A stretch of 64,000 nucleotides of DNA, from assembly GCA_016841745.1 (NCBI GenBank), contig JAENYO010000004.1:208026-272025 (forward strand), given 5' to 3'. Positions within the stretch are counted from its first letter, which is position 1; every line of letters begins with the position of its first letter. This DNA is from Acetomicrobium hydrogeniformans. GTDB lineage: Bacteria > Synergistota > Synergistia > Synergistales > JAFGMB01. Below, piece after piece: positions 16,998 through 27,461 of this stretch. Both the position numbers and the translations under genes were made by a program. The notes under the pieces were generated by a model. The model did no database searches, was not told where the DNA came from, and saw only the letters and a program-made list of their open reading frames with translations.

Positions 16998-18170
16998 CTA
17001 AAAAATAAATGTATTGCAGATGTAAATTACAGCTGCTGTGGAAGGAGCTATCATGAGATTATCCAGAGATCCTCTGAAAAGAGCTTCCGTAAGGGTTGCA
17101 GCAATGGCACCGATTACAACAGAAAAGGGAGAAATGTCATTTCCTCCTGTAAATAGGGAAAATGACAGACCAGCCAATATACAGATAAAGAGACATCCCA
17201 GGCTTCCCTCAACGGTTTTCCCGGATATCCAGGAATGTTGCCCCCATCGATTTCCGGTTAGAACAGCCCATGCATCCCCAAGGGTGAGCATTATCAGCGA
17301 TAAAGGTCCTGTTTCACCAGGGAAGAGGCATGCCAGGGCTGAACCAGCAAGATAGTATGTTGTCCCGGAAATATGGAAGGCTTCTTCTCCCTTGCCTACC
17401 GGGCTGAAGATCTTTCTCAGAATTATGTTAATGCCAGGCAGGACTTTTCTTCCTCCCTCGAGGAGAAGGGCAGCCGCCGCCATTGAAAAGAGTACTATCC
17501 TTAAAACTTGAAGTCCGTAGACCGGATAGATCACCAATGGGAAAACAAGCCCGAAATATCGGTATATCTTTCTTCTGATCAGATGTTCTTCAAGACTATT
17601 CCTGGCAGCCTTTATTTCCGCAGCTATTAAAGATCTGTCCAGGGCAATGGAGCCGAAAAGGATCAGAAAACACAAGGTTATTGTAAGGGGGAGTGAATAT
17701 CCTTTTTTAAGGATCATTAGAAGAACAATAGATACGAATAAGATAATTGAAAGAGATATTAAGGGGCCCAGAGTTAAACTGAAAGTCAGTACTACGGGTA
17801 AAATAACAAGGCATTCCCCTGGAGCCAAAAATAAAATGTACCCCGAAACCATGGCCGGGAAAAAGATCTTTTCGGGATGTCTCCAGGGAACAATAATCCC
17901 GCTTATCACAATAATGAAGAGCATTATCACAAAAAATAGATCAGAAACTGCGGCAGTTCTTACCGTCGTTCCCAAGATAATGCCGCATATAAAGCCAGCA
18001 GAAAGACCTTTAAGCTTGTCTTTTATTTCACCGGGAAACATCCCTTCAGAGAACAAAATCCTTTCCAAAGGGAAATTCCCGGTTATTGCAGAATGTTCCC
18101 AGGGGATAATGCCTAATATTAAAGCTATGATCAAGGATACAATCGCCCCATGAAAATTGCCCTGTATCAT
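16998..18170 (-). CDS. Dolichol/phytol-kinase-like membrane protein
   Basis: About 390 residues with ten or more transmembrane helices. The C-terminal part contains LTLGDAWAVLTGNRWGQ and SGKTVEGSLGCL, the signature of CTP-dependent polyprenol kinases (dolichol kinase, phytol kinase) and related phosphatidate cytidylyltransferases. A likely job is phosphorylation of a lipid alcohol at the membrane. The N-terminal half is an extra hydrophobic region. ATG 18170 follows GGGGAGG by 6 bases; an open frame to 18215 lacks such a site. It lies about 50 bp upstream of the HerA-like pseudogene on the same strand. Confidence 0.75.
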   Translation of the reverse strand: MIQGNFHGAIVSLIIALILGIIPWEHSAITGNFPLERILFSEGMFPGEIKDKLKGLSAGFICGIILGTTVRTAAVSDLFFVIMLFIIVISGIIVPWRHPEKIFFPAMVSGYILFLAPGECLVILPVVLTFSLTLGPLISLSIILFVSIVLLMILKKGYSLPLTITLCFLILFGSIALDRSLIAAEIKAARNSLEEHLIRRKIYRYFGLVFPLVIYPVYGLQVLRIVLFSMAAAALLLEGGRKVLPGINIILRKIFSPVGKGEEAFHISGTTYYLAGSALACLFPGETGPLSLIMLTLGDAWAVLTGNRWGQHSWISGKTVEGSLGCLFICILAGLSFSLFTGGNDISPFSVVIGAIAATLTEALFRGSLDNLMIAPSTAAVIYICNTFIF

Positions 18171-18298
18171 TAAATACCTCCCCAGGTCCAACAAAGAAGG
18201 GAAGCAGGGAAACATCGCCCTGATACAGGAAATCCCTTACTTCCCCTCTTTATCCATCATTGAGGAATGTCCCGAAAAGTGTCTGTACTACGGATTCA

Positions 18299-18985
18299 TC
18301 ACCTGTTCGATTCTCTTTCAATATGGTTGAAGATCCTTCCTTTTTTCCTGTCCCATCCATAGGCACCCATAGTGGAAGTGGGCTGACCATATCCATTGAG
18401 AGAAACATACTGTGAAAGGTTTCTGGATGTTACCGAATATTTCCCCCTGACTGGATGGGCAAAGGGGAGACTGCCAATGATCTTTCCTTCCGGGAGTAAA
18501 AGTCTCTTAATGTCTTTAAGGCTCTCTTTGATTTCCAGGTATTCTTCAGGTGCGGTCATAAATGCATATATCCGTCCCTTACGGGATCTGTAAAGGTCCT
18601 TCAGTATTTCACCAGCAAGATCTTTTCCTTCTGATTCTCCAGTTTCGGCAAGAGAGAGGGCAAGAACGTAAACTGCATCAAGAGCTGCAAGCGATTTTGG
18701 AATAAGTGAGGGATACCAGAATCCAGATACTTCTTCCCATCTTGATACATCGCCGTCGGGAAAAAGGGACTCTATGAGATACATTGCTCGAGAAGCTTTT
18801 TCTCGAGGATCAATGTCCTCCCAAAGTTTTTCCCAGGTTAAAACAAGTTCCTCTTCAGGTGCTTCTGAAATAAGAATTGATCTTAATTCTCCAGTCTGGC
18901 CAAAGGCCTGAGGCATCTGGAAAAGACCGGAAACAAGAAAAAGGGTCATCGCAATAAGCAATATTTTTATGGATGTTCCTTTCAT
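18299..18985 (-). CDS. Exported hypothetical protein
   Basis: About 228 residues with a Sec signal peptide (KILLIAMTLFLVSGLF, cleavage near QAFG). The mature protein is acidic in the first half with EEELVLTWEKLWEDIDP, then contains PFAHPVRGKYSVTSRNL near the end. No family is recognised. GGAGGTGG precedes ATG 18985. It is divergent from the aldolase gene. Confidence 0.7.
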   Translation of the reverse strand: MKGTSIKILLIAMTLFLVSGLFQMPQAFGQTGELRSILISEAPEEELVLTWEKLWEDIDPREKASRAMYLIESLFPDGDVSRWEEVSGFWYPSLIPKSLAALDAVYVLALSLAETGESEGKDLAGEILKDLYRSRKGRIYAFMTAPEEYLEIKESLKDIKRLLLPEGKIIGSLPFAHPVRGKYSVTSRNLSQYVSLNGYGQPTSTMGAYGWDRKKGRIFNHIERESNR

Positions 18986-19168
18986 TTTTACCACCTCCAG
19001 ATCGTGTTGTTCTAAATAGCTATTATATCATCACGTTAAACATAATGAATAGAACCCGAGTTAATTCTTATCGCGTTCATTAAGTATTATGGTAAACTAT
19101 TCCCGTGAAAGGTCTCTTTTTCGACTGTTGATTTCTTATTTTGAGATTAGATTCAGGGGGTGGCTGTT

Positions 19169-20230
19169 TTGGCAATATCTGTTAATGAGGTAAAAAGGCT
19201 CCTGGGGGCTGAAGCCGGGGATCTTCTGGAACATGAATGCAGGACCATTCCGCGTGCTCAGATCCATCTTCCCGGCCCTGATTTTGTAGACAGGATAGTA
19301 ATGGATACGGACAGGCCCAATCCTGTTCTTCGCTCTCTTCAGGCCCTCTTTGAACATGGAAGGCTTTCCGGGACCGGCTATCTTTCTATTCTTCCAGTAG
19401 ACCAGGGAATAGAACATTCTGCAGGGGCAAGTTTTGCGCCCAATCCTATTTATTTTGATCCTGAAAACATAGTCAGACTGGCTATGGAGGCCGGATGCAA
19501 CGGCGTGGCAAGCACTCTTGGTGTCCTCGGAAGTGTTGCCAGGAAATATGCCCACAGAATACCATTTATCCTGAAGTTCAATCATAACGAACTTCTTTCA
19601 TATCCCAGTTCCTATGATCAGATCATTTTTGCATCTATCGAACAGGCAAGGGATATGGGAGCCATTGCTGTTGGCGCTACCATATACTTTGGCAGTGTAG
19701 AGTCCATGAGACAGATCCAGGAAGTTTCAGCTGCCTTTGAAATAGCCCATGAAATGGGTCTGGCTACCATTCTCTGGTGTTATCTCAGGAATCCTTCTTT
19801 CAAATGTGAGGGAATCGACTACCATGCTGCTGCAGACCTTACCGGGCAGGCTAATCATCTCGGTGTGACAATAGAGGCTGATATCATAAAACAGAAACTT
19901 CCTGAAAATAACGGAGGTTTCAGGGCCCTGAACTTCGGGAAAACCAGTGACGCTGTTTATAATGACCTGACCTCGGATAATCCCATTGATCTTTTGCGTT
20001 ACCAGGTTGCCAACTGTTATATGGGAAGAGCGGGTCTGATAAGTTCGGGCGGAGCTTCAGGAGGAAATGATCTCGCTGATGCTTTAAAAACAGCGGTAAT
20101 TAACAAAAGAGGAGGAGGCATGGGACTTATCCTTGGAAGAAAGTCTTTCCAGAAGCCTATGGATGAAGGAATAAGGATAATCCATGCAGTCCAGGATATC
20201 TATCTCAATACTGAAATAACCGTAGCCTGA
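19169..20230 (+). CDS. fbaB: Class I fructose-bisphosphate aldolase (DhnA/FbaB type)
   Basis: About 353 residues of the archaeal-type class I aldolase family, which cleaves fructose 1,6-bisphosphate to two triose phosphates through a lysine Schiff base. Family features seen: [41 protein letters not shown], and the [12 protein letters not shown] phosphate-binding loop near the end. I chose TTG 19169, 8 bases after AGGGGG; a GTG at 19160 overlaps this Shine-Dalgarno. The gene stands alone. In a fermenter without obvious sugar genes nearby, a gluconeogenic role is likely, which is inference. Confidence 0.9.
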   Translation: MAISVNEVKRLLGAEAGDLLEHECRTIPRAQIHLPGPDFVDRIVMDTDRPNPVLRSLQALFEHGRLSGTGYLSILPVDQGIEHSAGASFAPNPIYFDPENIVRLAMEAGCNGVASTLGVLGSVARKYAHRIPFILKFNHNELLSYPSSYDQIIFASIEQARDMGAIAVGATIYFGSVESMRQIQEVSAAFEIAHEMGLATILWCYLRNPSFKCEGIDYHAAADLTGQANHLGVTIEADIIKQKLPENNGGFRALNFGKTSDAVYNDLTSDNPIDLLRYQVANCYMGRAGLISSGGASGGNDLADALKTAVINKRGGGMGLILGRKSFQKPMDEGIRIIHAVQDIYLNTEITVA

Positions 20231-20404
20231 TCTTTCGGTTCATTTAATATTTACCGGTAATATTGACCAATCCGTAATAGTTTATCTATTACAACCCTGA
20301 ATGAAGTAATAATCTATTCTTCAGGGCCTTCCAGGCGTTGAATGATTCTATAGTAATAAACTGCATGTTTACTGAATTTTCAGAGAGTTGAGAGGAGAGG
20401 AATT

Positions 20405-20926
20405 ATGAAAAAATGGTATAAACCAGAGATCTGTTTGGCCATCTTTCTGCAGATATTATTATTTCTTTTGTTTTCTCCTGAAATTCTTTGTTCGGCAGAA
20501 CCTGTCCAGAAAGGAAACGATGTCATGCTTGAAAAAATCGTAAGGACCGAAGAGGAGTGGAAGAAAATCCTTACCCCGGAACAGTTCTATATTCTACGAG
20601 AAAAAGGCACAGAAAGGGCCTTCAGCGGGAAATATTGGGACAATCATGAAAAAGGTATATATGTTTGCGCCGGCTGCGGCCTTGAACTTTTCAGCTCGGA
20701 AACGAAATTTGATTCCGGTACTGGATGGCCCAGTTTCTGGGCTCCTCTGAAGGATGAGAATGTTGAAACAAGAGAAGACCAGTCTTTCTGGATGACAAGG
20801 ACGGAAGCTATATGTCGCAGGTGCGAAGGGCACCTTGGGCATGTCTTTGAAGATGGGCCTCCGCCTACAGGATTACGATATTGTCTGAATTCCGCAGCCC
20901 TGGAGTTTAAAAAAACAGAAGAATAG
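20405..20926 (+). CDS. msrB: Exported peptide-methionine (R)-S-oxide reductase
   Basis: MsrB reduces methionine-R-sulfoxide in proteins. The catalytic Cys lies in [11 protein letters not shown] and the zinc ligands are CAGC and [15 protein letters not shown] and [10 protein letters not shown] are family hallmarks. A hydrophobic N-terminal segment ([20 protein letters not shown]) targets it to the membrane or beyond, unlike the usual cytoplasmic enzyme, so it probably repairs envelope proteins. GAGAGGAGAGGA precedes the ATG. No MsrA or thioredoxin-like electron donor is adjacent. Confidence 0.93.
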   Translation: MKKWYKPEICLAIFLQILLFLLFSPEILCSAEPVQKGNDVMLEKIVRTEEEWKKILTPEQFYILREKGTERAFSGKYWDNHEKGIYVCAGCGLELFSSETKFDSGTGWPSFWAPLKDENVETREDQSFWMTRTEAICRRCEGHLGHVFEDGPPPTGLRYCLNSAALEFKKTEE

Positions 20927-20981
20927 TATAATCTTGGTTATACAGTTTCAATTTTCATAGTCTTTATCAGGAGTTGGTTTT

Positions 20982-21248
20982 ATGAATTATCATAATCGAT
21001 CATTCACAGAAAAGGTCAGGTTCTTCTTTCGTCAGATGGCAGAAGGTTCTCAGGAGTTATCTGCCTTTGGGCAGGGTTATGCTCTGGTGATATTCAGGAG
21101 AAACGGTGAATTACTTTACCGGTTGAATGCGGGTATAGCCATATTGATCCTTGCCATTGTCGATCTTCTTTCTCCAGCCATAGTTGTGTTGGGTCTATTA
21201 ACAGGATTTATCCTGGGAATAAGAGCTCGTTTCGAGAGGGTTTATTGA
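20982..21248 (+). CDS. Small membrane protein, DUF4342-like
   Basis: 88 residues. YALVIFRRNGELLYRLNAG followed by a long hydrophobic segment (IAILILAIVDLLSPAIVVLG) and a short charged tail resembles the DUF4342 membrane domain, though the match is only by eye. AGGAGTTGG precedes the ATG. It follows msrB by 55 bp. Its end overlaps the convergent DUF547 gene by 7 bp, so no terminator separates them. Confidence 0.55.
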   Translation: MNYHNRSFTEKVRFFFRQMAEGSQELSAFGQGYALVIFRRNGELLYRLNAGIAILILAIVDLLSPAIVVLGLLTGFILGIRARFERVY

Positions 21249-22021
21249 GCTAAGGGTTCAGGGTAGTCATTAAGGGACCAGTCATAGGGAAGATATTTAA
21301 TTCTTATCCTGTTTCCACTATTCCTTATCATTTCTTTCAGTTCGCAGTGGGCGTATTTCCTTATAAAGCCGATGGGATCATTTCCAAAGTCCTCGCGAAA
21401 CCAGGAAAAGAGCCGGCTAATGTAAAGGGTGTCCCCCCTGAAGTAATTATTCCTTCCATCGTTTATGAATGTTTCAGCGGAATCCGCAAGCTGTCTTTCC
21501 AGTTCTTCCCCCCTATAGGCTTCATGTTTCAAGGGAGGGCAGCTTATGGAGGCACAGTTGATGGCGAAATGAACCCTTGGATCTTTGAAAACCGGTCTGA
21601 GGATCCTGTGTTCAATATAATCCAGGGTGAGGACCTCCCCATTTGTCTTGACCATGGGAATTTTCCACGGAGATCCGTATCCACCCTTTATATCCTTTAT
21701 CGACCTTATTCCCGGATATGAACTCAGGACCAGCTTAAGGGTCCATGCGTTGTAAGCATTTATGTAGAAGGCAAATTTCTCATTTCGGGAAAGAGCGTTT
21801 ATATTCGTCTCTTCAAGGAACTCAAGATAGCCATCCAGTATCGATTCTTCTTTTTTCAGTTTTCTGTAATCAACAAGACCATTCCGGATGTTTCTCGAAA
21901 GCAGTTGATCATAAAGGGAATTCTGATCAGCTGCCCCATCTGCGGAGATTACAACTGGAAACAACAGTACCACCAGTAAAAAAAGTATCTTCAATAGATC
22001 TGCTCCTTTTATCTGAAACAT
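21242..22021 (-). CDS. Exported DUF547 protein
   Basis: About 259 residues with a signal peptide (ILFLLVVLLFPVVISAD). The body carries NEKFAFYINAYNAWTLKLVL, a DYIEHRILRP segment, and HFAINCASISCPPL, all hallmarks of DUF547. This family is widespread but has no settled biochemical role. GGAGGG precedes ATG 22021; the frame stays open to 22054. It converges on the small membrane protein gene with a short overlap. Confidence 0.85.
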   Translation of the reverse strand: MFQIKGADLLKILFLLVVLLFPVVISADGAADQNSLYDQLLSRNIRNGLVDYRKLKKEESILDGYLEFLEETNINALSRNEKFAFYINAYNAWTLKLVLSSYPGIRSIKDIKGGYGSPWKIPMVKTNGEVLTLDYIEHRILRPVFKDPRVHFAINCASISCPPLKHEAYRGEELERQLADSAETFINDGRNNYFRGDTLYISRLFSWFREDFGNDPIGFIRKYAHCELKEMIRNSGNRIRIKYLPYDWSLNDYPEPLAQ

Positions 22022-22190
22022 TTTCACCCTCCATATTAAATAAGATCTTTTCACCAGATCTTCCTCTCTTTGCCGTTGCGATATAGTAAAATGTTATTAT
22101 AAACCATAGATCCGCGGGGTAAAGAAATCCGGAAATGTTAATTGGCAAAAAAGTGAAATTAAATGGTTTCCCTGTCAAGGAGGTTTGAAA

Positions 22191-22598
22191 ATGGGTTATG
22201 TGAAAAGTATTTCTCTTGTCTTTTCGGCAGGCTGTATGGGAGGACTTACTAACAGCCTTGCAGTATGGTTTTTCGGAAAGATCGGTCTTACGGGTGCTTT
22301 AGGTGTGAGTATCGCTCCGGCTCTTAGCCCTGCCTGGCTCTATCCAAGGCTAGTATGGGGCGGTATCTGGGGGTTCCTTTTTCTTATCCCATTTTTAAAG
22401 GGGAAGTTGTATCTTAAAGGGTTTATCTACAGTATTGGTCCTACTCTGGTTCAGCTTTTCATCATTTTTCCTGTCAGGGCGGACAAGGGCATAATGGGTC
22501 TGGACCTCGGAGCTATGACACCTCTTCTTGTCGTGATATTCAATGCCATTTGGGGAATAACGGCATCCTTCTGGCTTTTACTGAGCGACGAACTTTAA
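22191..22598 (+). CDS. Membrane protein of unknown function
   Basis: About 135 residues with three to four hydrophobic helices and a Gly-rich start (FSAGCMGGLTNSLAVWFFG). No family is recognised with confidence. AAGGAGG precedes ATG 22191 by 7 bases; an upstream in-frame TTG at 22185 lies against that site. It is about 100 bp ahead of the copper genes and has no known metal motif. Confidence 0.6.
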   Translation: MGYVKSISLVFSAGCMGGLTNSLAVWFFGKIGLTGALGVSIAPALSPAWLYPRLVWGGIWGFLFLIPFLKGKLYLKGFIYSIGPTLVQLFIIFPVRADKGIMGLDLGAMTPLLVVIFNAIWGITASFWLLLSDEL

Positions 22599-22701
22599 GA
22601 CGGGACTTATCCTCCTTCAGATAGTAAGGGAATGGAGGCATCCGATATAATTATTCTAAATACTACAATAGAGTTATAACTGATGAAAGGAGAGTATTAC
22701 T

Positions 22702-22905
22702 ATGAGCAGGTATATTATCAAAGTTCCGGACATGTCTTGTATGCACTGTGTAAATAGAATAGATAAAGCCCTTTCGGATATGGGATTGACCGATTTCGAA
22801 GTTAACCTTGAAGATAAAACTGTTACACTTGATTCAGAGAAAATAGCAGAAATTCTTGATGTTCTGGATGATGCCGGGTATCCAGCTGTTGTAAGGGAAA
22901 ACTAG
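22702..22905 (+). CDS. copZ: Copper chaperone, heavy-metal-associated domain
   Basis: 67-residue single HMA domain with the metal-binding MSCMHC motif near the N-terminus, which binds Cu(I) through its two Cys residues. The rest fits the beta-alpha-beta-beta-alpha-beta ferredoxin-like fold. AAGGAGAG precedes the ATG. It sits 29 bp before the copper ATPase, its likely delivery partner. Confidence 0.92.
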   Translation: MSRYIIKVPDMSCMHCVNRIDKALSDMGLTDFEVNLEDKTVTLDSEKIAEILDVLDDAGYPAVVREN

Positions 22906-22934
22906 AGTAAGGGATAATAAAACTGGAGGGTTGA

Positions 22935-25094
22935 ATGAAAGAATATCATGGTACTGTTAAACGCAGTTTTCATATAACAGGTATGACCTGTGCCACCTGT
23001 TCCCGTATGGTGGAACGCAGTCTGGGAAAGGTAGAGGGAGTTAAATTCGCGGCAGTGAACCTCGCAACTGAAACAGCCTTTGTGATCCTGGAGAAAGACA
23101 TACCTCAGGAGATACTGGAAGACGCTGTACGGTCTGCAGGTTACAGTGTGTCCTATGAAGCTCCTGAAGATCTTGAAATCAAACGATACAGGGAGGCAAG
23201 GAATAACCTGCTGCTGAGCTGGGGGATAACTCTCCCTCTCATGATCCTGATGTTTTTTCACATGACTGGCCGCCATATACCCTATTTCCTTTTAATGGAA
23301 TTTCTGGGGGGGATAGCAGTTATATTCGGATCAGGGAGGGGCAGTATTAAAGGGGCCTGGATAGCCCTTTCCCATGCCCATGCCAATATGGATGTGCTGG
23401 TTGTTCTGGGTTCTATCGCGGCATGGTTTACGAGTATTATCGCCCTTCTGGACGTTCCTGTAGCCTCCTTTGGAGCTATAGGGTCTATGATAATAGCCCT
23501 TCATATTACGGGCAGGTTCATTGAATCCTGGCTACGGGACAGGGCCTCCAAAGAAATAAAGTCCCTTGTAAAGATTCAGGCAAGGGAGGCAAGAGTAATA
23601 GATCAGGCAGGAGAAGAAATTCTGGTTCCCATAGAGGCCATGAAAAATGATCTTGTTGTAATTATCCGCCCGGGGGAAAGGATCCCGGTTGATGGAGAAG
23701 TGATATCCGGTAAAGCCGCAGTTGACGAATCGATGATATCAGGGGAATCGATCCCGGTCGAGAAAAATGAAGGCGATGAGGTAATTGGAGGTTCTCTCAA
23801 TTTGACAGGCTTATTGCAGGTGAAGGTTACAAAAGTTGGAGAGGATACCTTTCTTTCCCTGATGATATCTCTTATTCAGGAGGCCCAGGGAGCCAAGATC
23901 CCCATACAGGCATTTGCGGACAGGGTAACCAATTACTTTGTTCCGGCTGTGTTTTTGTTAGCCCTTGCAAGCGGTTCCTTCTGGTACTTCGGGATAGGGA
24001 AATTCTTCTTTTTTCTTGACCGCGCAGGTGAACTTCTGCCCTGGGTAACAACAGTCAGAGATCCCCTTTCCATCGGTGTTTTTGCCTTTGTTACCACCAT
24101 TGTCATAGCCTGCCCCTGCGCTCTTGGTCTGGCAACTCCCATGGCCCTGATAACAGGTACCGGTGCTGCCTCCAGAAAAGGAATGATCATAAGGAATGCA
24201 GAGGCTATCCAGACTGCTAGAGATGTTCAGGTTGTGGTCATAGACAAAACAGGAACGATAACCGAGGGTAATCCCATGGTTGTCGAACATGATCTGGAGG
24301 GTAGAGATCTTGCTGTGGTCGCATCCATGGAGAGGAATTCCAATCATCCTCTGGCCAGGGCCATATCGACGGTTTCCCAAGAAGAGATAACTTATTCCTC
24401 TCTTGAGGAAATTGCCGGTGAAGGCGTTAAAGCCTGGATTGAAGGGATAGAATACTTTGTCGGGAGACCCCTGGATCCTTCCCGGTATGCTTCTCAGCAC
24501 TCAATGGGGAGGACAGTTGTTGAATTGAGAAAAGATGGAGAGCTTGCTGGTTACCTGGCAATTGAAGACCCAATAAGGGAAGATGCAACTGATGCAGTAG
24601 CCAGACTCAAGGAAATGGGCATTATGCCAGTGATGGCAACGGGTGATAATGATATCACAGCAAGGGCTATCGCCCTCAGGGCAGGTATAGAAAGAGTCTA
24701 TTCCCAGGTTCGGCCCGAAGAAAAACTCAATATTGTACGCCATTTTCAATCTGAGAACAGCAAAGTGCTCATGGTGGGCGATGGTATGAATGATGCGGCA
24801 GCTCTGAAGGGTGCGGATATCGGATTTGCCATCGGTTCGGGGACTGATCTGGCCATTGATAGTGCCGATGTTGTTATTGTAAAAGGAGGAGTATCGAAAA
24901 TCGCTGATGCAATACAAATCTCCAGAAAGACTTTTTCCATCATAGGTCAGAACCTTTTCTGGGCCTTCGCATATAATGTAATAGTTATTCCTCTTGCTAT
25001 GGCAGCTCTTCTGCATCCGGTGTTAGCTGAAGGGGCAATGACCTTAAGTTCTATCTCTGTGGTCCTGAATTCCATGAGAATAAGGAATTCATAA
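22935..25094 (+). CDS. copA: Copper-translocating P1B-type ATPase
   Basis: 719-residue cation pump with one N-terminal HMA domain (GMTCATCSRMVER, Cys pair), the membrane metal site IACPCALGLATP (CPC motif), the phosphorylation site DKTGTITEG, the HP motif in NSNHPLARAIS, and GDGMNDAAAL in the hinge. These define the Cu(I) export subgroup. GGAGGG precedes the ATG. It forms an operon with copZ; no CopY or CsoR regulator gene is seen nearby. Confidence 0.95.
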   Translation: MKEYHGTVKRSFHITGMTCATCSRMVERSLGKVEGVKFAAVNLATETAFVILEKDIPQEILEDAVRSAGYSVSYEAPEDLEIKRYREARNNLLLSWGITLPLMILMFFHMTGRHIPYFLLMEFLGGIAVIFGSGRGSIKGAWIALSHAHANMDVLVVLGSIAAWFTSIIALLDVPVASFGAIGSMIIALHITGRFIESWLRDRASKEIKSLVKIQAREARVIDQAGEEILVPIEAMKNDLVVIIRPGERIPVDGEVISGKAAVDESMISGESIPVEKNEGDEVIGGSLNLTGLLQVKVTKVGEDTFLSLMISLIQEAQGAKIPIQAFADRVTNYFVPAVFLLALASGSFWYFGIGKFFFFLDRAGELLPWVTTVRDPLSIGVFAFVTTIVIACPCALGLATPMALITGTGAASRKGMIIRNAEAIQTARDVQVVVIDKTGTITEGNPMVVEHDLEGRDLAVVASMERNSNHPLARAISTVSQEEITYSSLEEIAGEGVKAWIEGIEYFVGRPLDPSRYASQHSMGRTVVELRKDGELAGYLAIEDPIREDATDAVARLKEMGIMPVMATGDNDITARAIALRAGIERVYSQVRPEEKLNIVRHFQSENSKVLMVGDGMNDAAALKGADIGFAIGSGTDLAIDSADVVIVKGGVSKIADAIQISRKTFSIIGQNLFWAFAYNVIVIPLAMAALLHPVLAEGAMTLSSISVVLNSMRIRNS

Positions 25095-25234
25095 TAGAAA
25101 AACGATCGTGTATGTACACCTCTATAATGGAGATATCCGGGCCGAAGGCAAAACTGGAGAAGGTGCTGTCTTTTTCTTTACTCTGGTCTTATAGAGTAAA
25201 GGGATTTCTGCTCGGGAAAGGAAGTGTGCCAATC

Positions 25235-27355
25235 ATGGCTGTTTCTATACGGGTGCTAATTGTTGAGGATATGGAAGACGATGTTATCTTACTTATCAGG
25301 GCATTAAAACAGGATGGATACGAACCTGACTATGAAGTGGTGGATAATGGAGAGGATTTTGCTAAAGCCCTTCAGTCTGGAGACTGGGATGTTATCCTGT
25401 CCGATTATTCGATGCTTCGATACAGCGGTCTTGAAGCTCTCGAGAAATGCAGTGATATGGATCTTTCTATCCCCTTTATCTTTGTATCGGGCACTATAGG
25501 GGAGGAAGTTGCTGTAGAGGCAATGAGGGCTGGAGCCCGTGACTACATAATGAAAAGTTCCCTGCAGAGGCTTGGTCCAGTCATAGAAAGGGAACTTAAG
25601 GAGATTGCATTCAAGCGGCATCATCGGGAATCATCCCGGGCTCTCCAAAAAAGTGAGGAGAAATTTGCCAAGGCTTTCCGAACCAGTGCGGATGCCATTG
25701 CCATAGCTAAAGCCTGTAACGGTGAATTTGTAGATATAAACGAAGGTTTCTTGCGGATCTTTGGATATGCACGGGAAGATATCATAGGTCACTCTTCCCG
25801 TGCGCTGAATATCTGGAGAAGCGATGAGGAGAGAGATGCCTTCGTAAAGCCCCTTATTGAAAAGGGAGTAGTTAGAGACAGGGAAGTGCAGTTCGGAACA
25901 AAGACCGGAAAGGTCATTACGGCACTTCTTTCAGGTGAGTTCCTGGATATCGGTGGTGAACAGTGCATCCTGACCTTCACAAAAGATATTACAGAACGTA
26001 AGGAAGCAGTAAGAGCCCTTGAAGAAAGTGAATCCAGGCTCAGAAATATTCTGGAAAATGCCAACCAGATCATATTTACGGTTGACTCTGACGGAAATGT
26101 CACCTTCATATCCCCGGCCTGGGAAAGAATTATGGGTCACAGGAATAGTGACATCCTGAATAAGAATTTCCTGGAATTTGTTCATCCCGAGGATTTAGAA
26201 ACAGGCATCATAGTTCTTGAGTCGATAAAAGAGAAAGGAACACTTTCTGAACCTGTTGTTCTGAGAATGGAAAATGTTACAGGAGAATGGAGATGGCTCA
26301 GAGTTGTAGGTTCTGCCCTTGACAGTTCAGATCCAGGGATGATCCAGTACGGGGGAATAGCAGAGGATATAACTGAAACAAAACGTTCCGAAGATGAATT
26401 GAGAGAAACCTATATCAGGCTTAATACACTTCTTGAAGCCATACCGGACTTAGTGTACATGAAGGACCGCAATGGAAACTTTCTTGAAGTAAACAGAGCC
26501 TATGAAGAGGCAACAGGTGTCCCCAGAGATCAGATGATAGGGTCAAGAGGAGAAACTTTTTTACCCGAGCAAACCTTCAGGCTCAATGTTGAAACTGACA
26601 GGGAATTAGTAGAAACGGGCAGAATCCTTCAGTTTGAAGATGTTTTCGAGACTCCGGAAAATACAAGTTACCATTCAATAACTAAAGTACCCCTGAAAGA
26701 TGGTAATGGATATGTCACAGGTATAGTGGGTATTACTACAGATATTACGACTATTCGCCAGGCAGAGCAGCGATACCGCTCTGCCCTCGAGGGAACTATT
26801 CAGACCATGTCCAAAATAGTGGAGTTGAGGGATCCATATACAGCCGGTCACCAGCATCGTGCTTCCCGTCTTGCTGTTGAGATCGCAAAGGAAATGAACC
26901 TTGACCCGGAACGGATCGAGGGTGTTCGCGTTGCGTCCCTTCTATATGAGATAGGAAAAATAAATGTTCCCAGTGAGATACTGAATAAACCTGGAAAGAT
27001 AACTGAAATGGAGTATGAACTTATTCAAAGCCATCCTCAATCGGCTTACGAAATACTTAAAAATATTGACTTTCCGTGGCCTGTAGCAGACATAATTTAC
27101 CAGCACCATGAAAAAATGGACGGTTCAGGATATCCTGGTAGGCTTAGGGGGGAAGAAATACTTCTGGAAGCAAAGATACTCGCTGTGGCTGATGTGGTGG
27201 AGGCCATATGTTCCCACCGACCGTACCGGGGAAGCCTTGGAATAGAAAAGGCTCTGGAGGAAATAGAGAGCAAAGCGGGGATATTGTATGATGAAAAGGT
27301 GGTGGCCGTGTGCCTGAACCTTTTCAGGGAAAAAGGTTTTATCCTGGGAAATTAG
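25235..27355 (+). CDS. REC-PAS-HD-GYP protein with a degenerate HD dyad
   Basis: About 706 residues: a receiver domain at 1-125 with the phospho-acceptor Asp in VILSDYSM, three PAS domains at about 135-570, and a C-terminal HD-GYP domain. HD-GYP domains hydrolyse c-di-GMP. Most of the motif is intact (HQHR, SHPQSAYEIL, HHEKMDGSGYPG, VADVVEAI), but the HD dyad itself reads LLYEIGKI instead of LLHDIGKI, so both metal ligands are replaced. Catalysis is therefore doubtful and a binding or signalling role is possible. ATG 25235 begins the REC domain; the frame stays open to 25112. It resembles the HD-GYP of the interrupted gene at 29009-31612. Confidence 0.88.
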   Translation: MAVSIRVLIVEDMEDDVILLIRALKQDGYEPDYEVVDNGEDFAKALQSGDWDVILSDYSMLRYSGLEALEKCSDMDLSIPFIFVSGTIGEEVAVEAMRAGARDYIMKSSLQRLGPVIERELKEIAFKRHHRESSRALQKSEEKFAKAFRTSADAIAIAKACNGEFVDINEGFLRIFGYAREDIIGHSSRALNIWRSDEERDAFVKPLIEKGVVRDREVQFGTKTGKVITALLSGEFLDIGGEQCILTFTKDITERKEAVRALEESESRLRNILENANQIIFTVDSDGNVTFISPAWERIMGHRNSDILNKNFLEFVHPEDLETGIIVLESIKEKGTLSEPVVLRMENVTGEWRWLRVVGSALDSSDPGMIQYGGIAEDITETKRSEDELRETYIRLNTLLEAIPDLVYMKDRNGNFLEVNRAYEEATGVPRDQMIGSRGETFLPEQTFRLNVETDRELVETGRILQFEDVFETPENTSYHSITKVPLKDGNGYVTGIVGITTDITTIRQAEQRYRSALEGTIQTMSKIVELRDPYTAGHQHRASRLAVEIAKEMNLDPERIEGVRVASLLYEIGKINVPSEILNKPGKITEMEYELIQSHPQSAYEILKNIDFPWPVADIIYQHHEKMDGSGYPGRLRGEEILLEAKILAVADVVEAICSHRPYRGSLGIEKALEEIESKAGILYDEKVVAVCLNLFREKGFILGN

Positions 27356-27461
27356 GAAGAAAATCAGGGATATACTTATTCAATGTATAGTAAATCCATT
27401 GAAAATATGAAATATCGTTCAAAAATAAGAAATAAACATCTCTAAGTACCTTGTTTTAGTC

